Positions 47,904-62,867 of a stretch of DNA of 64,000 bases are shown here, piece by piece (within the stretch, counting starts at the first letter, position 1; each line of letters begins with the position of its first letter). The stretch comes from Pardosa pseudoannulata. Its lineage: Eukaryota > Arthropoda > Arachnida > Araneae > Lycosidae. Position numbers and translations under genes: made by a program. The stretch covers positions 35,647,011 through 35,711,010 of the forward strand of contig CM063500.1 of NCBI GenBank assembly GCA_032207245.1. The letters are read 5' to 3'. Below the pieces are notes generated by a model, which saw only the letters and a list, made by a program, of their open reading frames with translations, did no database searches and was not told the origin of the DNA.

Positions 47904-48116
47904 AATATATATATTTTATATATAATATATGTATATTTTAATATATATGTAAAATATATATATATATAATATATAATATATAATATGTTATATTATTTTT
48001 ATTTTATTTTATAATATATATATATATATATATTTTTATTAATAAATGATATATATATATTATATGTATAAAAAAATTATATATTAATATAATATATATT
48101 TTGATGAAGCACAGTG
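47591..48116. repeat. Imperfect TA-rich tract between 17-bp direct repeats
   Basis: TTTGATGAAGCACAGTG occurs at 47591-47607 and again at 48100-48116. Between them is about 490 bp of irregular ATATAT/TATTTTA sequence, much less regular than the other (TA)n tracts. The right copy directly abuts the SINE head at 48117. Open frames here are repeat artefacts. Confidence 0.9.
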
Positions 48117-48378
48117 GTGTTGGCGTAGCTCTTCGCGCTCCCAATGCACAGGTCCGAGGTTCGATCCCCGGAGTGGGCAAGGTTGACTCAGCCTTTCATA
48201 CCATAAGTGGGTAGATAAACTGAGCATTAATCATACTTGGGAACAAAACTCTCGGGGTTCTGCGTAAGGTTGACCAAGTAACCGGAACATATACTTCGCA
48301 CCCCGGGGCACTTGTTCTCGGAAACGGAGATTGCCACCGTAGGCCCTGGTCCCCTAAAGGCTGTTAAGTCTAGGAGTA
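48117..48378 (+). mobile_element. tRNA-derived SINE (family 2)
   Basis: A tRNA-like head with an A box (TGGCGTAGCTC) and a canonical B box (GGTTCGATCCCC) is followed by a ~190-bp body: GTTGACTCAGCCTTTCATA, GGGTAGATAAACTGAG, AAAACTCTCGGGGTTCTGCG, TTCTCGGAAACGGAG, CCGTAGGCCCTGGTCCCCTA. The GC content stands out sharply. No sequence is shared with family 1 beyond the pol III boxes. The 3' end is uncertain and no target duplication is evident to the right; the flank to the left is itself duplicated 509 bp upstream. I recall this wording as a repeat in arachnid sequences but cannot verify it. Confidence 0.85.
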
Positions 48379-50350
<1,972 letters not shown>

Positions 50351-50351
50351 A

Positions 50352-50773
50352 CAGTGTGTCCCAAAACGACCGCATAAACTGTACAGAGCTAGATTCTAAT
50401 TTCGGAGGACATAAAAACTGCTCAAAGAAGCGGTCCTGCACGATCCATAGTTTAATAGAAAATACGAAAAACATCATATGACGTCAATTCTGGTGCGAGA
50501 AAAAAACACTTTATTGAATATATCAACAGAAGTATATGCACGGGCGTACTCCCTTACAGTTCGTAAGGCATTTCCATTACATCGGCCGTACATTAGGTAC
50601 ATGTCGCAGTAGTCAGGAACGGAATACATGGCCACCATACGAAAACTACATGTAGCTGCAAGCTGCAGCCTTTTAAGTACCAGTTAAACGGCGCATTAAA
50701 GTCATCCTATGGTGCGCGCGTTTGCATGATACGTTATACACGGCGAATGTTTTAAACATTACCGTCTGTAAAG
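50352..50773 (+). mobile_element. One-ended Tc1/mariner-like element fragment or MITE
   Basis: Begins CAGTGTGTCCCAAAACGACC immediately after TA, the wording and context of a Tc1/mariner-type terminal repeat. The interior is less AT-rich than the flanks (CATCGGCCGTACATTAGG, GCTGCAAGCTGCAGCC). The opposite terminal repeat is not present before the next (TA)n tract at 50774, so the right end is lost. No transposase frame is readable. Confidence 0.55.
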
Positions 50774-51020
<247 letters not shown>

Positions 51021-51026
51021 CATATA

Positions 51027-52238
51027 TACTCAAGAGACAAAGCATTATAATCACCCTTACATTTTGAAATTAATTCGCCTGGATGACGTGGAAGGCACGT
51101 GATCATGTGGAAGTGGTATTTAAATGCTGCTAGAGAGTCTAACAAATCATTCATTCACTTACTTCTGTGTGTGATAGGAAAGGCTGTGGATCTAAGCGAT
51201 TTTCATTGAGGGCAGATTGTAATGTTACAAAAGCTCTTAACAAGTATTTCCGAAACTGCACGACTCGTGGGTATTCGCTATCTACACTTTTTCGTATTTA
51301 TGCAAAGTGGAAGAATGACGGTGAAACCAGCAGTAAACGACATGGTGTTGGACGTCTACACTCTATCAAAGAAAAAGGTCGTTAGAGACTATCTCGCATT
51401 GTGAAGCAAACCTGGAGACAGACAGTGACTCAGCTGACAACCCAATGCGATGCAGGGCAAAGTAGAATAGTATCGGAACACACTTTTCAGCCGACACTTT
51501 TGGATATGGGGATAAGAAGCAAACGTCCCACTCGTGTGCCTTTGCTGATCAAGCGTCATCGAAACTGCCACTACGCTAGACCTGGAAATATTACGACTGT
51601 CCATGGATCAGTGAGAGAGAGTTGCCTTTTCAGATGAATCATGGTTTGTTATTCATAACGCCGATGGTCGTGTCAGGATACACCGTCTTCCAGGCGAACA
51701 TTTGATCCCTCAATGTACAGTAGGACATGCACAGGCATTATTATGCTTTCGGGGACGTTCTCTCGGACGTCTCTGGGACCCGTGGTTGTAGTAGAGTAGA
51801 CCACAAATGCTACAGGTCACCTGAATATCATTTCGAACCACTTGTACTTTTACATATCCTGTTTTTCCAGCTCTAAAGTGAATGATTCCAACGGGACAAC
51901 ACCCCGTTTCAACACCTGGCTAAAATTGTTTTGAGGTGGTTCCAGAAACATGGTGTTGAATTCTAGTTAATGTCCTGACTACCTAACTCACCGGATCTCA
52001 GTCTGATAGAACACATCTGAGATGTCATGGGACTGCATCTCAGAGTTCAAAGACCACCAATTCGCATTTCGGAATTTCGTAACCTTTCCTTAAAAATCTA
52101 GTACAATCTGTCTCCGGCCATCTACCAAGGACTTGTGGCTTTCATGCCTAGGCGGATTGAAGCTCTGCTGCGCGCCGAAATTGAGTCAGCTCGTTATTGA
52201 CAGGTTATTATTGGTCATAATGCTTTGTCTCTTGAGTG
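51027..52238 (+). mobile_element. Full-length, inactive Tc1-type transposon
   Basis: 1,212 bp bounded by TIRs: left TACTCAAGAGACAAAGCATT, right end the inverted form of CACTCAAGAGACAAAGCATT, with TA target duplications at 51025-51026 and 52239-52240. Length is close to the ~1.3 kb of autonomous Tc1 elements. It contains one transposase reading broken by frameshifts and stops. Both flanks are (TA)n-rich microsatellites, as expected for an element that inserts at TA. Confidence 0.93.
51171..52200 (+). pseudogene. Tc1-type transposase pseudogene
   Basis: Readable from VIGKAVDLSDFH through a helix-turn-helix segment (LLTSISETARLVGIRYLH), a frame change to IYAKWKNDGETSSKRHGVGR, a second DNA-binding segment (IVKQTWRQTVTQLTTQCDAG), then LLDMGIRSKRPTRVPLL. 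The first catalytic D is in VAFSDESWFVIHNADGRVRI, the second in FQRDNTPF, and the last acidic residue in NSPDLSLIEHI (DDE type). The C terminus (YNLSPAIYQGLVAFMPRRIE) ends at a TGA at 52198. There are at least four in-frame stops after frame correction, several at expected W positions, plus several indels, so it encodes no functional enzyme. Confidence 0.92.
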
Positions 52239-52246
52239 TATAAATG

Positions 52247-52410
<164 letters not shown>

Positions 52411-53836
52411 CATACATACTTTTGTCGTTCTAAAATTTTTCGAAATTTAAATATTTCTTTTGCTTTATACTAGAGAGTGATGAATGGGGATATTGAAAAT
52501 GATCTCTGTAAATAACAGATTTGTTGTTTAGTTATCAAACAGGTACTTTATAAATGCTTATTCAATAATTCAAAAGAAGTGTCACAACTGCATGTGGATA
52601 CCCTAGTAACTATGTGAGACATTCTTGTAGACAGACATAGTTAATATCGGTTGCATTGAAAGTTTTCCTTACATAGTCTATTGATTACAATCTACAAATG
52701 AAGAGGCATAGATTGATGGTAACGCCTACGAAATATAAATTTGCTACATAATGCGGCTTATTGGCTTTCAGTTATTCGAGATAAGTACTTCCCTACTGGA
52801 TTCCGAAAATATTTAAAGTTTTTTTTTTTACTATTATATCAAATTGTACAAAGTTTTACCGACAAAAATCAATTTTTAGCATCTTTAAGTTTCAGTTACT
52901 GTTTTCCTGTACATACGCAGAAAGGCAAAAAATATTCAAAATAAAATAAAACATGGCCCATATAGTATTTCCAATGAAACTTGAAGATCAAAAATTTGGA
53001 ATAATAAAATCTATCTTATACTTACTACAAGCAGTTAAAAATTATTCATAACTGTGTGGAACGAGAACAAATTCAAAGAAATATATAAAGTACATCATGT
53101 ATTCTCGTTGAAAGGCAACAAACTGTTCATCAATAATTCATGTATGTACCTGAAACAATGCCAGTTTTTTTTAAGAAAACCGACATGTACATTACATAGT
53201 ATAATAATTTAGAAAAATAAAATAAGTAGACAAAATGTACTGTTACGAAATTTGGATATTGTAATATTAAAAGTATTGTGTTAAATATATTTTAAGTTAA
53301 TACATGCGTAACATCTTTAAAAAAAGAAAACTCATCTTAAATGTTGAACAAAATTCAGCGAAGTTCGAATGGAAACTACGACAAATAATAGTCACTTTTT
53401 AGACTCATTCTGTCTTTGTCAACACTCGAATGACTGTCTCTGTCTTTTCGACACAATTTGTTCTCATTTCCTCATTATTACAGGCAAATATTTTAGTGAC
53501 TTTTAATCATTTTTCATGGTCAATACACAGAAAACGTTTTGTACTTCTAGGTTATTTAGAAGACATTTTATTATTAAATATACCTAGAACGTCCGTTGAT
53601 GTCGTTTCGACACCAAGGTAATTTATCATTATATAGAGCTGTCGTTCAACAAAAGATAGTTCACTTAGTAGATAGCATTAGTAGAACAAACTTCACAAAA
53701 TACTATCGCCTATTTAACCTTGAATGCAGTGTTGAGCTCACAGCGGAAATGAAAGAATTATACTAAAATGTTTGTGTCTAAGGGTTTGGTTATATAGACT
53801 TTGTTTATCTGCTAATAAAAAATTTCGTTCGATTTT
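52411..53836. other. AT-rich intergenic DNA
   Basis: No recognised gene. Plus-strand frames at 52741-52944 and 53430-53621 are unsupported by composition or family resemblance. Confidence 0.35.
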
Positions 53837-54505
53837 CGAACCTTGTGCAAGGCAGGCACCCTGAAGTGATGACTCGTAGAAGGGTCTAAGAAGCCATGAT
53901 GAAATTTCTAATTTTATTTAGAAAGTATTCTCAGAAAGGATGAAATAGTGGTGAGATGTCTTGTTGTAATTTAGCTTATTAACAGGAAAAATGGAATACC
54001 TCATCTATTGAAAATGACGTATATACAAAACAATATTCATTAAATCGATAAAAAAAATTAAAAAATTTCCATTCTGCATATTTAAGAAAGTTCTAAGAAG
54101 CCATGATGAAATTGCTAAATTTGTACAAGAGCTTTTTGAGAATGGATGAAACATTAGTGAGCTGCCTTGTTTTAATTTAGATTATTTACTAGAAAAATTT
54201 AATACCTCATATATTACAAATGTGATATATACTAAACAATATACATTAAAACGATAAAAAATTATTAAAAATTTGCATTAGGTTTACGAAACTTGTGCAA
54301 GTCTAAGAAAGTTCTATGAAGATCTGATGAAATTGTTAATTTTTTTCGATAGATTTCTGAGAATGGCTGAAATATTCGTGAGGTATCTTGTTCTAATTTA
54401 AATTATGTAATAAAACATAGAATGCCTCATCAAAATGACGTATGTAGAAAACAATATTCATTAAAACCATAAAAATATTATTCAAAAAATTGCATTCTCA
54501 CAAAA
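53837..54505. repeat. Tandem array, three ~207-221-bp units
   Basis: AAGCCATGATGAAATT at 53891 and 54098 and AAGATCTGATGAAATT at 54319 mark the units; each continues with TGAGAATGG(A/C)TGAAA, GTGAG(A/C)TG(T/C)CTTGTT and AATACCTCAT...ACAATATTCATTAAA. Copies are roughly 75-80% identical, so this array is older than those at 7.9 or 61.6 kb. Confidence 0.88.
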
Positions 54506-56590
54506 ATTATGATTTTACTTATAATACTAATATTTATGAATAGTATTGTTTTATATGTTTTTAAAATATTAAGTAATTTTTTTTTGTTACAGCTAATTAT
54601 GATATTATGGGTCATAATATACGATAATTTTATGAAATAATATTAAAAAGTTCGCGCTAACTAAAACCTAAACCGCGCTAAACAATAGTCCTGCAATTAT
54701 TTAGTTATTGCAAGTATTTTATATATTTTATATTACCATGTCGACACGATACTGGTAAACGTTTAAGGGTAATTGCAATCCCAAACGTTCTACGGTTAAA
54801 CAGTTATTTATTTTTATTTTCATTGATTTGTTTATTTATTTTTGAAAGACGTAAAATGTCCACTTACAGATTGAAATACTTGGTTTTATTTAACACAAAT
54901 ACCAAACAGACTTATAAAATAATAAAACGATTTATAAATGATTTTAAATAAGAATTTTATAATAATATTTTTTATTGATTTTATTGACTTTAAAAATATG
55001 TTTTTACCTTTCGGGTAAAGTGTTTATAAATTGTTTTCTAATATTTAATATTTCAGTAATACAAATGCAATTAATCTTATTTGTTGATATCAATTGCATA
55101 ATTTTAAAGAATTAGTAAAATATCATTTATATAAGCGTAAAACTTTATGGTTTCTATAACACAAATAACATATGGATTTCAGTAACGCATAGATAATTAT
55201 CAGTAAACGAAATATAAAACTATTAATAAGCGGTAGTACTTACTAATGCACGATTTTTTTCAAATAAATAAGGTAATAGGGCACATATAAAATAAAAATC
55301 ACAGAATTACAGAATAAAAGTATGACACTATGTTAACACTAAACCAGAATTCAAACACTTTGTGATTATGCAATTAAAATATTTTTCATTTAATTAAAAA
55401 TATCTTCTAAATGCAACTACATCAAGAGGTATTTTCAATTAAATAATCTTGTAAATATTTCTTTTAAAAGTACGCTTACATGATTAACAGTGATAAATGA
55501 ATATAGAAATATAATTTACGCACGTGAAATTAATTACCTGTTACAAACATCAAAGAAGTCATCAATCTTTGAAAACTTTGTAAATAAGTAAATTTTTCAT
55601 TTGATAAGTAAAAATCTCTCACGTCTCGAACATATGTTACACTTAATAGGATTCCACCTTCATTTCGAAATATTTTTCGAAGCCCTCATTAAAGACGTGT
55701 TTGAAAAAGTTTCTAATTAACAATTTGAATGATAAAGTCTGAAGTGAACTAATCGTTGTCTAAGTGTAAGCGGCAACCTAAAAATTTTGAAATTTACGTC
55801 ATACTGAATGTCATATATAATTTAATACTAATTTATTTGTTAGGAGAAAAGGTGAATAATGATGGTTATTTTAAATTACGTTATTTAATTTGGTCTATAT
55901 ACTACAAATTATTGATATGAATATTTTCTCGCTGTAAAAATAGAAAAGTTATATAAAATTGCTGTCTGGAAATTGTCAGTGTTTAAAGAGTTGGGTAAAA
56001 TTGGTAGTGGGATAAAATAGGTATTTTTTATAATTTAGTTAAAAGACACATCATAACATTTAAAAATTATATTTTAGATCTGTAGTATATTTTTACCCAT
56101 TTGTTGGCAACGTCTATTCTCGTTAAGGAGTTTTATATTTTGAAATTAATTGCCTTGCTTGCAAGTCAGGGATACATTCGTCTTTACTAAAGTCTTAAAA
56201 ACCTACAAAAAAGTTATATTTTATTACTTTTATAGTCAATATTGTTTCAATAATCAACTACAAGGGCTTCTCAACAACAGTATTTCAAAAACAGGCAAGA
56301 AATATTTTAAAAATTTTATGTTTATTGATTATTTATATATGATGTGGGAAAATGAGTATTGCTTAGGCTTAACAGTTTAATATTAAAGTTCTAAATGTTC
56401 AGGTATTATGATTCTAACTTGCCTTTCAATTTTAGTGTAAATAATATCAAATAGTAATTTTTTAAATGTTTTTAGTGTAGTATAGATTATTTTAATATAA
56501 TAATAGTAAAATTGAGCATGTAAGCCTAATAATATATGTCTTAACATGTTTGTTTTGTAAGTCTACTGCTAGAAATTTTCTTCTACATTT
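54506..56590. other. AT-rich intergenic DNA
   Basis: About 2.1 kb with no recognised gene. A 76-aa plus frame (56150-56380) begins with a non-ATG codon and is unrecognised. Confidence 0.35.
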
Positions 56591-56980
56591 CACTGTGTAT
56601 AAAACTGTAAATTTATATGGAACTTGGACCAAGGGTGGACCAACAAACAGATGTAACTTAATATGGGACCTGCCTGAACCTAACTGCAATGGTTGCTTCG
56701 CACCGTCTCCGCATACTCAGAACCAGCTGGTCCAACGTTTCTTGCTGTAGGAATGCCCATTCTGGAATCAGCATCTGTTTAAGTTGTTGGGTGTTCTCCG
56801 GAGGGCGTGCTACAATACCTTTCCCCATAGAATACAATATACGTTCCATGGGATTTAAATCAGGGGAGTTCGCTGGCCAATCAATTCAAGTGATATCTTC
56901 ACTTTCAGTAGCTCCTTAACATAAAGAGTCCAATGTCGTCGAAAAAAACCCACCTGTTCCTTAAATTTTGCTCACCATTG
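56591..56980 (-). mobile_element. Internally deleted Tc1-type transposon
   Basis: The right end, read on the minus strand, starts CAATGGTGAGCAAAATTTAA followed by GGAACAGGTGGG, resembling the TIR of the element at 15188 (CACTGATGTGCAAAACTTAA). TA lies just outside (56981-56982). About 45 bp later the sequence enters the transposase C-terminal frame, so most of the coding region is deleted. The left end near 56591 (CACTGTGTATAAAACTGTAA) is a plausible but decayed partner TIR. Confidence 0.75.
56658..56895 (-). pseudogene. Tc1-type transposase C-terminal fragment
   Basis: Minus strand reads IDWPANSPDLNPMERI, the Tc1 motif carrying the last catalytic acidic residue (E after PM), then LYSMGKGIVARPPENTQQLK, EWAFLQQETLDQLVLSMRRR and CEATIAVR, a textbook C terminus of about 75 residues. 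The frame is intact through this part with a stop just upstream (before IDW). Upstream catalytic residues are missing through deletion. Confidence 0.9.
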
Positions 56981-56981
56981 T

Positions 56982-57111
56982 ATTTGTATTGATAAAATTT
57001 TGAAAGGTTATTAAGTATAAATCAAAGAAGGTTATATAGAAGGATGATATACATTACAAGTCAAGATTATTTTTTCTCATGTCTATAATTTATCTTCACA
57101 AATACATTGAT
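56982..57111. other. AT-rich spacer
   Basis: Short AT-rich spacer between the deleted Tc1 element and the SINE; nothing recognised. Confidence 0.35.
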
Positions 57112-57124
57112 TCTGTTTCAGTGG

Positions 57125-57301
57125 GCCGAACTATGGCCGATTGGTTAGGGTGCTAGCGTTCGATATCGGAGTTCTTGGGTTCGAATCCCACTGTGGCATG
57201 GATGTTCGTAGCCATTTGGAATCGCCTTTAAGCAGTATGTCCCGGTCTCATTAGCCCTTGTGTTGCAAAAAGTAGACCATAGCTCTCCAAACCAAACCAA
57301 A
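57125..57301 (+). mobile_element. tRNA-derived SINE (family 1), complete, perfect 13-bp target duplication
   Basis: A box TGGCCGATTGG and canonical B box GGGTTCGAATCCC, then GGCATGGATGTTCGTAGCC, CTTTAAGCAGTATG, CCCGGTCTCATTAGCCC and an (AAACC)n tail. TCTGTTTCAGTGG stands immediately before (57112-57124) and after (57302-57314), a perfect target duplication. About 85-90% identical to the copy at 7092; its better B box suggests it is the younger or better preserved of the two. Confidence 0.95.
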
Positions 57302-57314
57302 TCTGTTTCAGTGG

Positions 57315-57972
57315 TCTAAGAGAAATTATTTCAATGAATTATTGATTGATATAACACTCTCTATATAAGAGAAATCTGGGAATGCATTGATATACTTCTA
57401 TATAACCGTTTCGCATAGCATAGCATCCGTAAATATTTAGAGAGTGAAATTTATCGGAAATCAAGATTAATTTTTGCGTCGTATTATATAATTATTTTCT
57501 CCCCGAATTAATTTTCTTTATATAATGGTCTCAGAAAAAATATTTTGATTTTACCAGTGAGACGACATAAAACACTTATATTCATATATTTATAAAAAGA
57601 GCATGCAAAAATGCATTTTAAAAAAGACTACCTCATGCCAGTATTTATTATATAGAAACAGAAAAACAGTTCACAAAATGACATGTCAATGGATAAATAT
57701 GTGCTTAAATAACAAGAGATTATTATAGTTTCTAAAACAAGGCTCATTTAACCTAAATGGGTGTCAGTACAACTAAATAAACTTTGACAAATATTTCATA
57801 TAATTAGATCTTTTGAAACCTAATGAACATACGTAAGTGTAGGCGTGACTACTGACTTGCCTTTAAGCATCTTTTAAAACAAATAATGCAAGTATCAGTA
57901 CTAGAAAATATTACACATATTTTAAAATATTAAAAGAGGTTAAACTTCAGATATATTAGGTGATACATTATA
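57315..57972. other. AT-rich intergenic DNA
   Basis: Nothing recognised. Confidence 0.35.
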
Positions 57973-59999
<2,027 letters not shown>

Positions 60000-61624
60000 A
60001 GTATATTTTTATTTCTTTTACTTCGTCTAAATGGTTCGAATTTAAATGCATTTAAGTATATTGCTTCATAAAAAAACTAGACAAATTATATAAGGTCAAT
60101 GATCTTGGAATGATTTTATTCTATACAGGCAATATCTTTTAATTTTACACTTAATAAACAATTTAATGTTGCAATGAGGACATTTTAACATGTAATGTAT
60201 TACCAAATTTTATGTATTTAACTCGAGCTCTAAATTGTCTATGTAAAAATGGCCTGAAGTCACTTAAAATATACAATTTAGCAATAAATACCAAACTTTT
60301 ATTTCCTTAGTTTGGTTTTAAATGGATTGTATTTAAATGTATTTAAATATGTTGCTTTATAATAAAAAAAAACAAAACTAATTCTATGAAGTTAATAATC
60401 TTGGAATGATTTTGTTCTATACATGAAATATCTTTTAATTTTTCATTCAATAAAAATATGATGTTACAAGGAGGACATTTTAACATGTAATGTATTGCCA
60501 CATTTTATGTATTTAATTCGAGCTCTAAATTGTCTATGTAAAAATGTCCTGAGGTCACTTAAAATATACAGTTTAGCAATAAATTCCAAACTTTCATTTC
60601 CTTATTTTTGTTTTAAATGGATTGTATTTAAATGTACTTAAATATATTGCTTTATAATAAAAAAACTAAACTAAGTCTGTGAAATTAATAATCTTGGAAT
60701 GATTTTGTTCTATACATGCAATATCTTATAATTTTTCATTCAATCAAAACTCTGATTTTGCAATGAGGACACTTTAACACGAATGGTATTATCACATTTT
60801 ACGTATTAAACTGGAGCTATGGAAATGTTTTTGTAAAATATACAGTTCAGCAATAAATACGAAGCTTTTTTATTTATTTCTTTTGGTTGAAAATTGTTTG
60901 TATTTAAATGCATTTGAATATATTGCTTAATAAAAACTAAACTAATACTATAAATTTTATAATCGTGGAGCTATTTTATTCTTTACATGTAATATCTTTT
61001 AATTTCTCATTCAATCAAATCTCTGATTTTGCAATGAGGACACTTTAACACGAAAGGTATTATTACATTTTACGTATTAAACTGGAGCTATGGAAATGTT
61101 TTTATAAAATATACAGTTCATCAATAAATACCAAACTTTTTTTATTTACTTCCTTTGGTTGAAAATGGTTTGTATTTAAATGCATTTGAATATATTGCTT
61201 TATAAAAAACTAAACTAATACTATAAATTTAATAATCTTGGAACTATTTTATTCTATACAGGCAATATCTTTTAATTTTACATTCAATCAAAACTCTGAT
61301 TTTGCAATGAGGATATTTTAATATGATATATATTACCACATTTTACGTATTTAATCGCGAGCTGTAAAAATGTCTTTATAAAAATGTCCCTAGGTCACTC
61401 AAAATACACATTTCAGAAATAAATACCAAACCTTCGTTTTTTCCTTTCTTTAGTTTCTAAATGGTTTATATTTAAATGCATTTAAATATATTGCTTTGTA
61501 AAAATCTAAAGTAACACTATAAATTTAATAATCTTGGAACTATTTTATTCTTTGCATGCAATATCTTTTAATTTTACATTAAATCAAAACTCTGATGTTG
61601 CAATGGGGTCATTTATCATGAAAT
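60000..61624. repeat. Tandem array of ~271-296-bp units, six copies
   Basis: The landmark CTTGGAATGATTTTRTTCTA (or variants) lies at 60104, 60400, 60693, 60964, 61237 and 61533. Steps are 296, 293, 271, 273 and 296. Shared words: CAATATCTTTTAATTTTACA, TTGCAATGAGGACATTTTAA, GTATTTAACTCGAGCTCTAA, CACTTAAAATATACA, CAATAAATACCAAACTTT. The sixth unit flows into the 114-bp array. Confidence 0.94.
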
Positions 61625-62422
61625 GTAAATCAATTTACGTATTTAACGCGAGCTCTAAAAATATCTTTGTAAAAATGTCCTCAGTTTACTTAAAATATAG
61701 ATTTCAGTAATAAATATCAAAATAGAAAAATCAGAACTGTAAATCATTTTACGTATTTAAAGCGAGCTCTAAAAATAGCTTTGTAAAAATGTAATCAGTT
61801 TACTTAAAATATACAGTTCAGTAATAAATATCAAAATAGAAAAATCAGAACGGTAAATCATTTTACGTATTTAAAGCGAGCTCTAAAAATAGCTTTGTAA
61901 AAATGTAATCAGTTTACTTAAAATATACAGTCCAGTAATAAATATCAAAATAGAAAAATCAGAACGGTAAATCATTTTACGTATTTAAAGCGAGCTCTAA
62001 AAATAGCTTTGTAAAAATGTAATCAGTTTACTTAAAATATAGATTTCAGTAATAAATATCAAAATAGAAAAATCAGAACTGTAAATCATTTTACGTATTT
62101 AAAGCGAGCTCTAAAAATAGCTTTGTAAAAATGTAATCAGTTTACTTAAAATATACAGTTCAGTAATAAATATCAAAATAGAAAAATCAGAACTGTAAAT
62201 CATTTTACGTATTTAAAGCGAGCTCTAAAAATAGCTTTGTAAAAATGTAATCAGTTTACTTAAAATATACAGTCCAGTAATAAATATCAAAATAGAAAAA
62301 TCAGAACTGTAAATCATTTTACGTATTTAACGCGAGCTCTAAAAATAGCTTTGTAAAATTGTAATAAGTTTACTTAAAATATACAGTTCAGTAATAAATA
62401 TCAAAATAGGAAAATCAGAACT
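61625..62422. repeat. Seven 114-bp monomers in exact register (satellite-like)
   Basis: Monomers start GTAAATCA at 61625, 61739, 61853, 61967, 62081, 62195 and 62309; the last ends at 62422, so seven units of exactly 114 bp without a net indel. Core words: TTTTACGTATTTAAAGCGAG, CTCTAAAAATAGCTTTGT, AATCAGTTTACTTAAAATAT, AATATCAAAATAGAAAAATC. At offset 73 three variants occur: TAGATTTCAG (X), TACAGTTCAG (Y), TACAGTCCAG (Z), in order X Y Z X Y Z Y. The monomer is part of the ~290-bp unit to its left (GTATTTAACGCGAGCTCTAA, TTACTTAAAATATA), so it was amplified from the end of that array. Near-identity of units 2-6 implies recent origin. Confidence 0.96.
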
Positions 62423-62627
62423 GAAATAATTTGCTATTATATAATTCCAGTTTATAGATTGCTATGCAGGTTAGACATCCAGACTCTAACTTTTCTAACA
62501 GATATTGGAAAGGTATATACTTCTTAACCCTTTAGTTCCTACAATACTCTTAAAAGCAGAGACCACTGTGTCCCAGAATAGCTGAAGCCATTTGAGAGAA
62601 TTTCTTTCCTAGTTAGAGGTGTGACTA
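62423..62627. other. Spacer with an isolated transposon-end-like motif
   Basis: TTAACCCTTTAGTTCCTACA near 62525 resembles the end of the MITE that follows (TTAACCCCTTAATTACC) but no matching inverted partner was found. The rest is unremarkable. Confidence 0.35.
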
Positions 62628-62631
62628 TTAA

Positions 62632-62863
62632 CCCCTTAATTACCGCGAGCGCATATATATACGCTTTGCGCTCGGATACATTAATTGTCCCGTAATGCAT
62701 ATGTGTGTACCTTGTATACGTTAAATGTTGTATAAATGAGTGTACTTAATGATAATCAGGAAAGTACTAAGAAACGTATCGCAGGAAGACTAATATATAC
62801 GCCCAAAACAGTTAAAGCATTGACTGCGCAAGGCGTATATATACGCCAGCGGCAGTTAAAGGG
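62632..62863. mobile_element. PiggyBac-like MITE (232 bp) with TTAA target site
   Basis: Left end CCCCTTAATTACCGCGAGCG, right end the inverted form of CCCTTTAACTGCCGCTGGCG; inverted similarity extends about 36 bp through ATATATACGC and TTGCGC. TTAA precedes the left end (62628-62631) and TTCA, one base off, follows the right (62864-62867). CCC(T/C)TT-type ends plus TTAA suggest the piggyBac superfamily. The right end contains a perfect 16-bp palindrome, GGCGTATATATACGCC (62832-62847), and the left contains GAGCGCA...TGCGCTC. A subterminal ATATATACGCCCAAAACAGT with GTTAAAGCA echoes the right terminus. No coding capacity. Confidence 0.8.
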
Positions 62864-62867
62864 TTCA

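Noticed and set aside
56492..56919. Several overlapping plus-strand frames across the Tc1 fragment
   Set aside because: They are antisense shadows of the minus-strand transposase C terminus, which matches the family motif directly.
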